DNA from: Candidatus Tepidiaquacella proteinivora
GTDB lineage: Bacteria; Bacteroidota; Ignavibacteria; Tepidaquicellales; Tepidaquicellaceae
Length of the DNA: 64,000 nucleotides
Assembly (NCBI GenBank): GCA_013348845.1
Contig: CP054675.1
Coordinates: 2,055,501-2,119,500 of the forward strand
Reading direction: 5' to 3'
Part shown: positions 26,432-35,982 of the stretch, in pieces
How the letters are laid out: every line of letters begins with the position of its first letter
Numbering within the stretch: the stretch's first letter is position 1
The notes under the pieces: generated by a model
What the model was told of the DNA's origin: nothing
What the model saw: the letters and a program-made list of their open reading frames with translations, nothing else
Databases searched by the model: none
Position numbers and translations under genes: made by a program

Positions 26432-26857
26432 ATGAATGAACAAAATCAAAAGTTGGAAAAAATTATTAAAGAAGGTATAATTAACACTTATAAATTAAAT
26501 GTTAATAAAAATTTTGAGGATGTCTTATTACAGAATATTTATTTACAGGAAAAGTTTATGGCAGAAGATATAAAATCTTTTAAGATTGTAAAAATAATCT
26601 CATTGATATTGTTAGGGGCAATTGTTTTTTCTATAATACTTATATTTGGAGTGAGTATTTCAGCTGAAAATATATATAACAATTCAACAATCGGTGAAAT
26701 TTTGTTTTATGTTTTTAACATAATCGAGTATTTATTTTCCTGGGTTGGTATAAAATCTGTATCAAATCTTATTTTTATCGCGGTTGTTAGTTTTATATTA
26801 ATTTTTTGGATATTCTATTTTGATAAAATTATCTCAAAGAAAAACCACAACTTATAA
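26432..26857 (+). CDS. Two-segment membrane protein, possible anti-sigma factor
   Basis: 141 residues. A cytoplasmic, mainly helical N terminus of about 48 residues is followed by membrane segments at about 50-72 and 111-130. The position directly after an ECF sigma gene and the layout (cytoplasmic helices, then membrane) fit a membrane-bound anti-sigma factor. No ZAS (HxxxCxxC) motif is present and I recognise no family. It ends 24 bases before the end of the convergent rhomboid gene. Confidence 0.55.
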   Translation: MNEQNQKLEKIIKEGIINTYKLNVNKNFEDVLLQNIYLQEKFMAEDIKSFKIVKIISLILLGAIVFSIILIFGVSISAENIYNNSTIGEILFYVFNIIEYLFSWVGIKSVSNLIFIAVVSFILIFWIFYFDKIISKKNHNL

Positions 26858-26881
26858 TTTTTTTTGATTTGTCTTGATCTT

Positions 26882-27505
26882 TTATTTAAAATGATTTAAA
26901 AATAACTTAAAAGACCCATCAATAATTAAAAAAGTGGAAACTATACCCCCGAGTGCGCCTCCTAAATGTGCCTCGTGTCCAATATTTCCTAAATTACGCT
27001 TCATTCCGTAAAGTGAGATACCAACATATAAAAAAGCGAAAATATATGCAGGCATTGGTATAAAAAAGAATCCTAACATTGCTTTAGGATAAAATATTAT
27101 GAAAGAAAAAATTATTCCAGATACTGCACCGGATGCTCCTATAGCAACATATTGAGGATTTTTGAAATTAAACATTACAGTCAAAATTGAACCTGAAATT
27201 AAACTTATTAAATATATTGCAGCAAAATATAAACTACCATTGATTTCTCCAAACTTATTTATGAAATTATTTTCAAGTATGTTACCAAATGTATATAGTG
27301 CAAACATATTAAAGAACAAGTGAAAGAAATCAGCGTGTAAAAAAGCAGAAGTAACAATTTGATGGATTCTTCTTTCATACACTATTCGGTAGGGCCATTC
27401 TGCAAACTCGTAGAAATATTTATCCTTATTTCTGAGCGCTATTAAGGATATGACTATATTAACGATTATCAAAACGATAGTTACAGGAGCTTTTACTTCA
27501 ATCAT
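26882..27505 (-). CDS. Rhomboid family intramembrane serine protease
   Basis: 207 residues with six predicted membrane segments. The catalytic pair is S125 in GASG and H180 in HEAHLGG. The oxyanion/HxxxN region is HADFFHLFFN with H57, H62 and N66. Rhomboids cut membrane proteins within or next to the bilayer, for example single-pass type I segments. It is the last gene of a minus-strand run and starts 3 bases after the dnaG stop. Its length fits a bacterial rhomboid without extra domains. Confidence 0.93.
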   Translation of the reverse strand: MIEVKAPVTIVLIIVNIVISLIALRNKDKYFYEFAEWPYRIVYERRIHQIVTSAFLHADFFHLFFNMFALYTFGNILENNFINKFGEINGSLYFAAIYLISLISGSILTVMFNFKNPQYVAIGASGAVSGIIFSFIIFYPKAMLGFFFIPMPAYIFAFLYVGISLYGMKRNLGNIGHEAHLGGALGGIVSTFLIIDGSFKLFLNHFK

Positions 27506-27508
27506 ATT

Positions 27509-29350
27509 TCAATCCTCTGACTTTTGTATTTCTTTTATTTCAATTTGTTTTTGACGAATTTTTTCGTATTTTCCTTCTTTTTTTAGTTCTTCAATTTCCT
27601 TTCTTAACCTATCTATTTTAAATTTTTTTATTATATCTTTTGCAGCTTTAAGATAATCTACATTCTTCTTTGTTACAGAATATATTAATGTATGATTATC
27701 TGTTTCTTCATTTTCGCTGAAAAAATATCGAGGTATCGACTTTTCAGATATTATTTGTTTCGCAATTTCATCATCGAGTTCGTTGGAGATTTTCGCAATA
27801 TCTATATTACCCTCATTTATGAACTCGTCAAGAAATTTACTTATTATATTATATACAATTTCATTTTCAATGAAATCAAGTTCAACATTATATACAAGAT
27901 ATTCTATTGCTTCTGGGCTACCGTTAATAAATAATTCTATTAAATCAGATTCGATTTTTTGTATTTGTGATCCTTTTTTAGTGTTTTTGCTTGAAACAGA
28001 TAAATTATCAGAAGAAGAGTATTTTATTGATATTTCTCTTCTATGAGTTTTTGTTGACTGCTCCAATTCATCTCGTAAATCAGATTCATATAAACCATAT
28101 TTGTTTGATATTTCTTTTATATAAAATGCTCTTTTAATTTTATCAGGAATTCTTACAATAAAGGATATGATTTCTTTTATAAATTCTGCTTTTTCTTCTG
28201 GTGTATTTAGTTTGTTTTCTTTTTTATAAATATTTGTGACAAAGTCAATAAAAGAAACCTTTTTATTAATTAAGTTCTCAAATTCTTCTTTACCATATAT
28301 ATTTATATAGGAATCCGGGTCTTGACCCTCTGGAAGTGTTATCACATTGAGATTCATCCCTAATTCAAGTATTAATTGTATGCCTGATTTTGATGCTTTT
28401 ATTCCCGCTAAATCAGCATCAAAAGTTAAAATAATGTTTTGTGTATATCTGGATAACAGTTTTAATTGATCAATAGTTAAAGCAGTTCCGCTTGTTGCTA
28501 CAACATTTGTTATACCTGCTTGTGATAATGATATTAAATCAAAATATCCTTCAACTATTAGTACATAATCGTTTGCTCTAATGCTATCTTTTGCAAAATT
28601 TAAACCATACAAGATTTGACGTTTTTGATATATCCTTGTTTCTTGAGTATTAATATATTTCCCTTCTATTTCATCATCTTCGAAAAGTTTTCTTGCACCA
28701 AAACCTACTATTTTATCATATTCATTAAATATTGGAAATATAAGTCTTCCACGAAATGTATCATAAAAATTGCCTTTTTCTTTAACCTTAACTAACCCGG
28801 CAAGTTTCAAATCTTCTATAGTGAAGTCTGTATTTTCTAAAAAATATGAAGATAAATTGTTCCAGCCCCTTGATGCATATCCAATTCCAAATTTAACAAT
28901 AGTATTTTTCTTGATTTTTCTAACTTTAAAATATTCATTTAAAAAGTCCTTCTCACTTCCCTTAGAATTTAATAAGTTATTATAATAATATTTCGCTGCA
29001 ATTTTGTTTATTTCATATAGTTTGCTAAACTCGTTGCTAACATCTATCTCTCCTTTTCTAAAATTAATTTTTATCCCTACTCTTTCTGCTAATTTAAAAA
29101 CCGCTTCATTGAAAGATAATTTTTCATATTCTTGAACAAATTTGAAAACATTTCCTCCTATTTTGCAGCCAAAACAAAAAAATACTTGTTTCTCCTGAGA
29201 AATATAAAGAGATGGATTTTTATCTGGATGAAATGGACATAAAGCAACGAAGGTTTTACCCTTTTTCTTGACAGGTATATATTGAGATATTATATCAACT
29301 ATATCGTTTGCTTTTGTAATCTCATTTAATTTTTCTGTGGTTATTCTCAT
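27509..29350 (-). CDS. dnaG: DNA primase
   Basis: 613 residues, normal for bacterial DnaG. It makes RNA primers at the replication fork. The N-terminal CHC2 zinc ribbon uses C38, H41, C59 and C62. The TOPRIM core has LIVEGYFDLI, TSGTALT and TFDADLAGIKA near residues 265-325. The C-terminal third would bind the DnaB helicase. The ATG overlaps the stop of the upstream T9SS gene (ATGA), an unusual setting: the common partners rpsU and rpoD are absent. Confidence 0.95.
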   Translation of the reverse strand: MRITTEKLNEITKANDIVDIISQYIPVKKKGKTFVALCPFHPDKNPSLYISQEKQVFFCFGCKIGGNVFKFVQEYEKLSFNEAVFKLAERVGIKINFRKGEIDVSNEFSKLYEINKIAAKYYYNNLLNSKGSEKDFLNEYFKVRKIKKNTIVKFGIGYASRGWNNLSSYFLENTDFTIEDLKLAGLVKVKEKGNFYDTFRGRLIFPIFNEYDKIVGFGARKLFEDDEIEGKYINTQETRIYQKRQILYGLNFAKDSIRANDYVLIVEGYFDLISLSQAGITNVVATSGTALTIDQLKLLSRYTQNIILTFDADLAGIKASKSGIQLILELGMNLNVITLPEGQDPDSYINIYGKEEFENLINKKVSFIDFVTNIYKKENKLNTPEEKAEFIKEIISFIVRIPDKIKRAFYIKEISNKYGLYESDLRDELEQSTKTHRREISIKYSSSDNLSVSSKNTKKGSQIQKIESDLIELFINGSPEAIEYLVYNVELDFIENEIVYNIISKFLDEFINEGNIDIAKISNELDDEIAKQIISEKSIPRYFFSENEETDNHTLIYSVTKKNVDYLKAAKDIIKKFKIDRLRKEIEELKKEGKYEKIRQKQIEIKEIQKSED

Positions 29351-30285
29351 CTTAAAATGACCATACGTTTCGTTTCAGAATAATTATTGATAGTAAGGTT
29401 ATATAAATATACACCACTTGGTAAATTGAACATATTCGTAGAAAATCTAAGTTGATAATGACCTGCTTGCTGATACTCTTCTATTAGAGTTAATACTTGC
29501 CTACCTAATATATCATATAGAACGAGTTTAACTAATCCACTTTCTTTAATTTTGTATTCAATAATTGTGTTTGGATTAAAAGGATTTGGATAATTTTGTA
29601 ATAGTTCATAATTATCCGGAATGTTTTGAGTTATTTTATATATCCCTGTTGTTCTCACTCTAAAATTCCACACCTCTGACCACGGTCCAGTTCCTTTAAT
29701 ATTGTATCCTCGTACACGCCAATAATATTTATGTCCGAGTTCTAATATTCCCATTCTAATTTGAACTGGTGGTTGTGAGCAGGTAGTATCAAAGACAACT
29801 GATGTAAATAATGAATCAATAGCAATTTGAAGTTTGAAAGAGTCAACAGTCTTGTTACTATCCCATATCATTATTGGATTTTGATTAATATTCTGAGAGT
29901 TATTGAGTGGGTAAAGTAGATTTGGCTTTGCAGGAAACCAGATAAAAACTCTAAATCCTTGAGGAATTGAATCATAATTTAGAAATGCATCTCCAAGTAT
30001 TACAGTTTTATATCCTGTATCAGCATTAGCATTTATAAATATATGGGCTAAAATTACCGTATCATTGATAGCTCTAACACTATCAGCAAATACTCCACCT
30101 CCCCAAAAATAAATTTCAAAATATGGAGAAATTGTCCATTCAGTACCAGTTCCATTTAATTGGAAAGGATAATCAAAACTTTGTGAACCAGTATCAGGAA
30201 TACAATTAACAAGTTGACTTTGTGAAAACAGTTTACCGGATAATAATATTATGATTATTAGATATTTAATTATTTTTAGCTTCAT
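29347..30285 (-). CDS. Secreted protein with T9SS type A sorting domain
   Basis: 312 residues. An N-terminal signal peptide (about 1-21) is followed by a region with IPDTGSQS, then a fibronectin-III-like part with LLYPLNNSQN, DSFKLQIAIDSLF and GHKYYWRVRGYN. The last 90 residues are a type A T9SS sorting domain with YPNPFNPNTIIEY, YDILGRQV and LPSGVYLYNL. It should be exported by Sec and then across the outer membrane by T9SS. It overlaps the upstream O-antigen ligase gene by 20 bases and dnaG by 4. Confidence 0.85.
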   Translation of the reverse strand: MKLKIIKYLIIIILLSGKLFSQSQLVNCIPDTGSQSFDYPFQLNGTGTEWTISPYFEIYFWGGGVFADSVRAINDTVILAHIFINANADTGYKTVILGDAFLNYDSIPQGFRVFIWFPAKPNLLYPLNNSQNINQNPIMIWDSNKTVDSFKLQIAIDSLFTSVVFDTTCSQPPVQIRMGILELGHKYYWRVRGYNIKGTGPWSEVWNFRVRTTGIYKITQNIPDNYELLQNYPNPFNPNTIIEYKIKESGLVKLVLYDILGRQVLTLIEEYQQAGHYQLRFSTNMFNLPSGVYLYNLTINNYSETKRMVILR

Positions 30286-32104
30286 TTAATTCTTTCTTAA
30301 TCCTCAAAAAGATATTAAAATTCTTAGCAAATCTGTATTTTTCACCTTCTTCCTTATTTTCAATCTCATATAAAAGATTTTCTGCTTCAATAAATCTTTT
30401 TTCCTTAATATAAAGAACTAATAAATTTATTTGTGATTCATAATAATAAGGAAATTTTCTCTTTAATTCAAGCAATAGATTTTCCGATTTTTCCTTTTCT
30501 CCTATTGAATATAATGTCGTAGCTTTGTTACTAATAATATGTGGAAAATAAGGCATTAATTTTATCGCATTATCAAAACAATTCAAAGCCATTGTATAGT
30601 TTCCTTTTATATAATGTCCTATTCCAAGGTAGTAATTAATTGGAATCTTATTTGGATCTATTGAGTAGATATATCTATTTATTTTTTCAAGGCTATAAAT
30701 CATTTCGGAATATTTATTTTCACCTTTATATCTCATTGCGTTTATATATTCTCTTTCACTATATACTCTTAAAAAATTGAATACCAAAACTATGGATGAT
30801 ACTACAATTAATAAGTACTTTTTAAAATTATTAATTCTTGCTGGGTTTTCATTTAATCCAAAGGAAATTACTATACATATAATAACAATAAACATAAGAT
30901 TAATGTTCTCTTTTGGAAATGAGATTAAGCAGATGATAAAAAAGCCTACTAAACTTAATAAAAAAGGAAAATAATTAATTTCCCTTTTTATTCTTTTCAT
31001 TAGTATTAAAATTGGATAAAGAAATATAGTAAGAAAAACAATAAATCCTAAAAATCCTGTTTCTCCTAAATATTCAAGAAAATCATTATGAGCGAATATT
31101 GCTGAATTATTATAGGTAGTAATATCATTAAACTCATCACCTTGATATTTACCGAAATATCCAGCCCACGCTCCCGAACCAATTCCAAATATGGGATTTT
31201 CAATAAACATTTTAACGCAAGCATCATAATAAAATAATCTTGATATATTAGGTGGGTATTTATAATCAGAAAACGACTTTAAAATTGTTTGCATCGACTT
31301 TCTTTCGGGGTCGGAAAAGGGTAATTCAAATTTTGAAAGGAAAAATGATGTTATAACTATTATCAAAAAGATAAAGATTTTAAGTGTATAATTTTTATTA
31401 ATGAAATGTTTTGAAACAAACCTAATGATTATTAGTGATATTAAGTAAAATGTAATAATGAGGAAAGCTGTCCTTGATCTTAATGAAAACATATAAAAGT
31501 TAATAATCAATATGATTACTCCGTAAAGAAGTAGTTCTAACCTTTTTTGGGAAATTATGAACAGAAATAATATAAAAGGAATAATAATGAGTAAATAATC
31601 ACACACAAAATTTCTTGTATTCATCAAAGATCCAGGCCTTGAAGATGTTAATTCACCTAATATATTTAATCCAACTAATTGTAATATACCCAAAATACTT
31701 ATTATTATAGCAGGTATGATAATAATTTTGGAAATAATGATTAAAAAATTTTCATTGGATTCTTGATAAAGAGAATATATGATTAGTGATATATTTATGA
31801 TGTTAATCCAATAAAATATTTGTTTTAGTATCAAATCATTTTTTTCATTAACAATATTACTAATTATTATTATTAACAACAATATTGTTATACTTATAAC
31901 CCAAAAGCGAAAATTTTTATTGGGCTTAATAAATTTAAAATTGTAAAATATGAGTAATAGATATGACAGGAATATAAAAAACGATAAAATTAATTTTTGA
32001 AATTCGAAAATATCAATAGTAATTTTTAAATAAATTAAAGGGGATGATACTAATAAGCTTATTATTCCATAGATTAAAATATTTGTCCTTCTGTTTTTTT
32101 CCAT
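30266..32104 (-). CDS. O-antigen ligase/polymerase (Wzy/WaaL family) with C-terminal TPRs
   Basis: 612 residues. About ten to twelve membrane segments occupy residues 12-440. The large periplasmic loop carries NPIFGIGSGAW and, after it, FAHNDFLEYLGETG, the typical O-antigen ligase block. Residues about 490-600 form TPR-like repeats (YYLGIGHYIKGNYTMALNCF and following). It either polymerises glycan repeats or ligates them to the lipid core. It is divergent from the flippase at 32161, separated by 56 bases that must hold both promoters, so it belongs with the second glycan locus. Confidence 0.85.
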   Translation of the reverse strand: MEKNRRTNILIYGIISLLVSSPLIYLKITIDIFEFQKLILSFFIFLSYLLLIFYNFKFIKPNKNFRFWVISITILLLIIIISNIVNEKNDLILKQIFYWINIINISLIIYSLYQESNENFLIIISKIIIIPAIIISILGILQLVGLNILGELTSSRPGSLMNTRNFVCDYLLIIIPFILFLFIISQKRLELLLYGVIILIINFYMFSLRSRTAFLIITFYLISLIIIRFVSKHFINKNYTLKIFIFLIIVITSFFLSKFELPFSDPERKSMQTILKSFSDYKYPPNISRLFYYDACVKMFIENPIFGIGSGAWAGYFGKYQGDEFNDITTYNNSAIFAHNDFLEYLGETGFLGFIVFLTIFLYPILILMKRIKREINYFPFLLSLVGFFIICLISFPKENINLMFIVIICIVISFGLNENPARINNFKKYLLIVVSSIVLVFNFLRVYSEREYINAMRYKGENKYSEMIYSLEKINRYIYSIDPNKIPINYYLGIGHYIKGNYTMALNCFDNAIKLMPYFPHIISNKATTLYSIGEKEKSENLLLELKRKFPYYYESQINLLVLYIKEKRFIEAENLLYEIENKEEGEKYRFAKNFNIFLRIKKELNEAKNN

Positions 32105-32160
32105 AGATTATTAACTTTATAATATAAAAAAAATTTCATTTATTTAATAATTATAATTTT

Positions 32161-33411
32161 ATGATTAGAGAATATATTAGAAGGAAATTCAGAAGAGCTT
32201 TTGCGACAAGGTATATCTTTTTTAGTGTATTTGCAGATAAAATTTTCTTTTTTATTTATTTTCTTTTACTGGCAAGATTATTTGATAAACTTGTCTATGG
32301 GGAAATAATTACAGTATTTACATTTTGTAATATTGCTGCTTTTTTTGTTAGTTTAGGTATTCCTGTATATATTCAAAGAACTGTTGCTATAAATAAATTT
32401 AATAGTACTAAAGAAATAAATATAACTTTATTTATTTTAACGCTGCTAATATTTATTTATTTCCCTTTAATATTATTTATTACGATATCAATCTATCCCT
32501 CAATAGAATTAATAGTTATTTTGCTTATTGGCATAATTGTCTATTTATTCAATTATATTTCATTGATAAATTCTATATACAATGGCCTTGAAGAATACAA
32601 AAAATTTTTTCAACTTCTTTTCACTGTAAAGTTCATTGGGTTATTTATAATAATACTATTGTATTATTATAAAATAACTAATGTTAATTTTTTTCTATTT
32701 GCTTTATTAATAACTGTATTATCTCAATTTTTATTGCAAATTATTTTTGTCAGAGTTAGATACTTTAAGTTTTCATTTAAAGGGATAAGATTAATTTATG
32801 TTAAAGAGTTGCTTTTGGTTTTGTTACCGCTTTATTTAGCTTCTGTTTTTAATTTTATGTATGATAAAATAGATGTATTATTAATTTCAAAATTTATTGG
32901 TTTCCAGGAGGTAGCGAATTATTCTATTGCTTATGGAATTTATAAATCCACTGCAATTTTTTTTATGCCATTATTAGTTAGCGGGTATACAAAGATATCT
33001 TATTTAAGTAACAGGAATTTTGCTGTTATTATTTTTATTAGGAAATATGTTACCTTAATATCAATTATTTGTTTTATTATAATAATTTTTATTCTAATTT
33101 TTAGTCAATATATAATTGTTTTTTTATACAGCAGTAAATTTATTGAATCTACCTCGGTTTTGAGAATACTTTCTATAGCAGTAATATTTATGGGTTTAAA
33201 TAATCTGTTAGGAAGTGTTTTAAATGGATTAGGTAAGTTTAAAGAAAATAGAAATGTTACTTTAATATGTTTATTGATTAATGTATTATTGAATATAATT
33301 TTTATTCCAGTATATGGAATAATCGCAGCTGCTATAATAACTGTATTAACCGAATTTTTAGTAATGATTGGAGATGCTTATTACTTACGAAAATTTATAT
33401 TCATGAAATAA
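32161..33411 (+). CDS. Polysaccharide flippase (MOP superfamily)
   Basis: 416 residues with about 12 membrane segments, smaller than the first flippase. Landmarks are the N-terminal RLFDKLVYGEI and, mid-protein, FMYDKIDVLLISKFIGFQEVANYSIAYGIYKS, which is typical of Wzx/RfbX proteins. It should flip a lipid-linked glycan to the periplasmic face, where the ligase/polymerase encoded on the opposite strand would act. It starts the plus-strand run of the second glycan locus and precedes a GT2 gene by 27 bases. Confidence 0.85.
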   Translation: MIREYIRRKFRRAFATRYIFFSVFADKIFFFIYFLLLARLFDKLVYGEIITVFTFCNIAAFFVSLGIPVYIQRTVAINKFNSTKEINITLFILTLLIFIYFPLILFITISIYPSIELIVILLIGIIVYLFNYISLINSIYNGLEEYKKFFQLLFTVKFIGLFIIILLYYYKITNVNFFLFALLITVLSQFLLQIIFVRVRYFKFSFKGIRLIYVKELLLVLLPLYLASVFNFMYDKIDVLLISKFIGFQEVANYSIAYGIYKSTAIFFMPLLVSGYTKISYLSNRNFAVIIFIRKYVTLISIICFIIIIFILIFSQYIIVFLYSSKFIESTSVLRILSIAVIFMGLNNLLGSVLNGLGKFKENRNVTLICLLINVLLNIIFIPVYGIIAAAIITVLTEFLVMIGDAYYLRKFIFMK

Positions 33412-33438
33412 TATTAAAATTTAGGTCTTTATACTGAG

Positions 33439-34386
33439 ATGTCACAGGAAAAACCATTAATATCCGTTTTGATGCCGGTTTGTAATTCGGAAAAATACAT
33501 ATCAAAAGCAATGGATAGTATTTTAAACCAAACTTATGAAAATTTTGAATTGCTAATTGCAGATTCATCTCAGGATTATACAAGTGAAATAATAAGATCA
33601 TTCAGAGATTCAAGAATTATTTATTATAATGTTAAAAACTACTCTATACCGAAAGCTTTAAATTTTCTCCTTGAGAAGTCAAAAGGAGAATTTATAGCAA
33701 GAATGGATGCAGATGATATATGTGATGTTAAAAAATTACAAACTCAATTAGATTTTTTAATTGATTATAATGAGATGGTTATATTGGGAACAAATTTTTA
33801 TTATATTTCTGAATCTGGGAAAGTTCTCTTTGAGAAAAAAATGCCAGAACAGCACAAAGATATTGAGTTTACTATGCCTATTTATTCCTCTATTTTACAT
33901 CCGACGATTATGTGTAAAAAAAGCGTTTTCAATAAAGTTGGAAATTTTAATACAAAATACTTAATTGAAGATGTCGAATTTTTTCTAAGATGTATGGAAA
34001 AAGGCATAAAATTCATAAACATACAATTCCCATTATATTACTATAGAGTAAAAGAAAAAAATAAAATTGTATTATTAACACAAAAAAAAGAACAGTATAA
34101 ATTAGGTTATGAATATATCACAAAACATAAAAATGAAAATTATTATCTTAGATTAGCTTTGCTTGAGTATTATAATGGGCAGATGAAAAATGCAAGAAAA
34201 TTTTTTTTAAAATTTTCCAGAATCAACCCCAAGAAATATTTTTTCATATTAAGATATTTACCTCTAACATTTTTAGGAAGTAAGATAACAAATTTTTTTA
34301 GAGATAATCTCTTATTATTAAAAATTAATTTTTTTCTTAATAGATTTTTCAGGTTAGATATGAGAAAGATTTACTATAACCAATAA
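33439..34386 (+). CDS. Glycosyltransferase family 2 protein
   Basis: 315 residues. The GT-A domain has ISVLMPVCNSEKYISKAMDSIL, LLIADSSQDYTSEII and the metal-binding RMDADDICD (DAD near residue 94), with an ED base at about 177 in LIEDVEFFLR. The C-terminal 70 residues are basic and may lie along the membrane. It should add one sugar to the lipid-linked glycan. It lies 10 bases before a GT9 gene. Confidence 0.88.
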   Translation: MSQEKPLISVLMPVCNSEKYISKAMDSILNQTYENFELLIADSSQDYTSEIIRSFRDSRIIYYNVKNYSIPKALNFLLEKSKGEFIARMDADDICDVKKLQTQLDFLIDYNEMVILGTNFYYISESGKVLFEKKMPEQHKDIEFTMPIYSSILHPTIMCKKSVFNKVGNFNTKYLIEDVEFFLRCMEKGIKFINIQFPLYYYRVKEKNKIVLLTQKKEQYKLGYEYITKHKNENYYLRLALLEYYNGQMKNARKFFLKFSRINPKKYFFILRYLPLTFLGSKITNFFRDNLLLLKINFFLNRFFRLDMRKIYYNQ

Positions 34387-34396
34387 ATTACTGGTA

Positions 34397-35551
34397 ATGA
34401 TAAAATTCGCTTTGAAATTATTTCATAATATTTATGTTTACTTTACTTTTAAAATATTGAGTTTATTATTTCATAAAAATAACAGTAAACATAGAAATAG
34501 TTTCTTGATAATTAATACTGGATTTCTTGGGGATGTTATAATTACCTCACTATTTATGGAGAACGAAGAGAAATTTGAGCATTACTCTAAGATATATTAT
34601 TTATTTATAAACCAGCATAAAGAATTATTTAAAGAATATAGTGGAAAGGGGTGTATATTATATCTTAACTTGAAAAGATATAGATATGATATTTTTTATA
34701 AGATAATAATGATTATTAAGCTCAGAAAGTTATCACTTAAATATGCAATTAATGTTTCTGCTGCTCGGGGATTTACAAATGATTCCTTAACTTTATTCTC
34801 AGGTGCTTTAGAAAAATATTATATAAACGATATAAATTTTTATCTTTCTGAAAAAACAAACAAATATATTGTCGATTATTATACTAATAGGTTATTTACT
34901 GATATTGAAAATGAATATGAAAAACATAAATTGTTGATAAATTGGCTTACGAATAGTGATAAGGAAATCCAATTTTTTAATAAGGGTGTATTTAACACAT
35001 ACGGAATTTCAATAGATAAAACTAATGAGAAAAAAATTATTTCAATTGCACCTTTAACAAGGAATTGTGATAAAAATTGGTGTATGCGCAATTTTAAAGA
35101 ATTAATTAAAATTTTATCAGAGAATTTCTTTATTTACCTTATTGGGAGTAGAAAACAGAAAAATCAATTAGATTTCTTGAAAGATAATAATGCTAACGTT
35201 ATAAACCTGGCGGGAAAATTTAAATTATATCAGTTACCTTCGATTTTAAAGAAATCAAGTTTATTTATTGGAAATGATTCTGGTTTAACTCATTTGGCTG
35301 CAAAACTCAACATACCAGCAATAGCAATTATCGGTGGAGGTTCGTACGGAAGGTTTTTCCCAATCCCTTTTAATGATTTAGACATTAAATATACATTTTA
35401 TTTTATGGATTGTTTTGGGTGTGATTGGAAATGTAAATATAAGGAGAAATATTGTTTGACTAAAATCTCAGTTGAAGATATCTTAAAAAATGTTGATTTT
35501 TTAATAGGTAATATTTATAATTATAAAAATATTAACTCTAAAGATGAGTAA
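34397..35551 (+). CDS. Glycosyltransferase family 9 (heptosyltransferase-like)
   Basis: 384 residues. The N-terminal part has NTGFLGDVIITSLF near residue 40. The donor site has SIAPLTRNCDKNW near 215 and LFIGNDSGLTHLAAKLNIPAIAIIGG near 290-315, the standard ADP-heptose-site pattern. A cysteine group (CFGCDWKC and KYC) lies near 335-352, echoing the GT9 protein at 19195. It should act in lipopolysaccharide or related glycan assembly. The next gene start is 130 bases away, the largest gap in this locus. Confidence 0.85.
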   Translation: MIKFALKLFHNIYVYFTFKILSLLFHKNNSKHRNSFLIINTGFLGDVIITSLFMENEEKFEHYSKIYYLFINQHKELFKEYSGKGCILYLNLKRYRYDIFYKIIMIIKLRKLSLKYAINVSAARGFTNDSLTLFSGALEKYYINDINFYLSEKTNKYIVDYYTNRLFTDIENEYEKHKLLINWLTNSDKEIQFFNKGVFNTYGISIDKTNEKKIISIAPLTRNCDKNWCMRNFKELIKILSENFFIYLIGSRKQKNQLDFLKDNNANVINLAGKFKLYQLPSILKKSSLFIGNDSGLTHLAAKLNIPAIAIIGGGSYGRFFPIPFNDLDIKYTFYFMDCFGCDWKCKYKEKYCLTKISVEDILKNVDFLIGNIYNYKNINSKDE

Positions 35552-35681
35552 ATAATTTGTGTGATAAAAGCAAAGATTAATATATCTTCTATAGTAAAAA
35601 ATTTTTCTGTATTTTCTGAGAGAAAAAAGAATTTAATCTTTATATTATTAATAATATTTATTTCTTCAAAATAGTTTAATA

Positions 35682-35966
35682 ATGTGCTTATTTCTTGCCT
35701 GTTCGTTTATTAGTATAATGAAATTAGTCAAGACCAATAAATTACAAGAAATATCTTATGGTTCTAAACTGAATGATACATTATACTTCAAATCCATACA
35801 CGAAATTGCTTATTTAACTTTTTCACCTGAAGAGAACATTACTGAATTTGATAATAATAAATATTTATCTAAATACACAAGAAATTTTAAGATTGTAATT
35901 CCTGAAGAATATCGGAATAAAAAATTGTTGTATTTTAATGGAATAAAATGGAAAGAAATACCATAA
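35682..35966 (+). CDS. Small protein of unknown function
   Basis: 94 residues, not recognised. The first 14 residues are hydrophobic and include LACS, which resembles a lipobox but lacks the usual basic N terminus. The rest is polar with a predicted beta character (TLYFKSI, KIVIPEEY, LLYFNGIKW). No in-frame start exists upstream before a stop at 35652. The preceding 114 bases (35561-35674) can encode in another frame a GTG-started peptide with a positively charged and then hydrophobic end, so the gene may be the broken or frameshifted end of a longer membrane or lipoprotein gene. It is 16 bases upstream of the GT39-like gene. Confidence 0.45.
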   Translation: MCLFLACSFISIMKLVKTNKLQEISYGSKLNDTLYFKSIHEIAYLTFSPEENITEFDNNKYLSKYTRNFKIVIPEEYRNKKLLYFNGIKWKEIP

Positions 35967-35982
35967 TTATTTTAAAATATTA

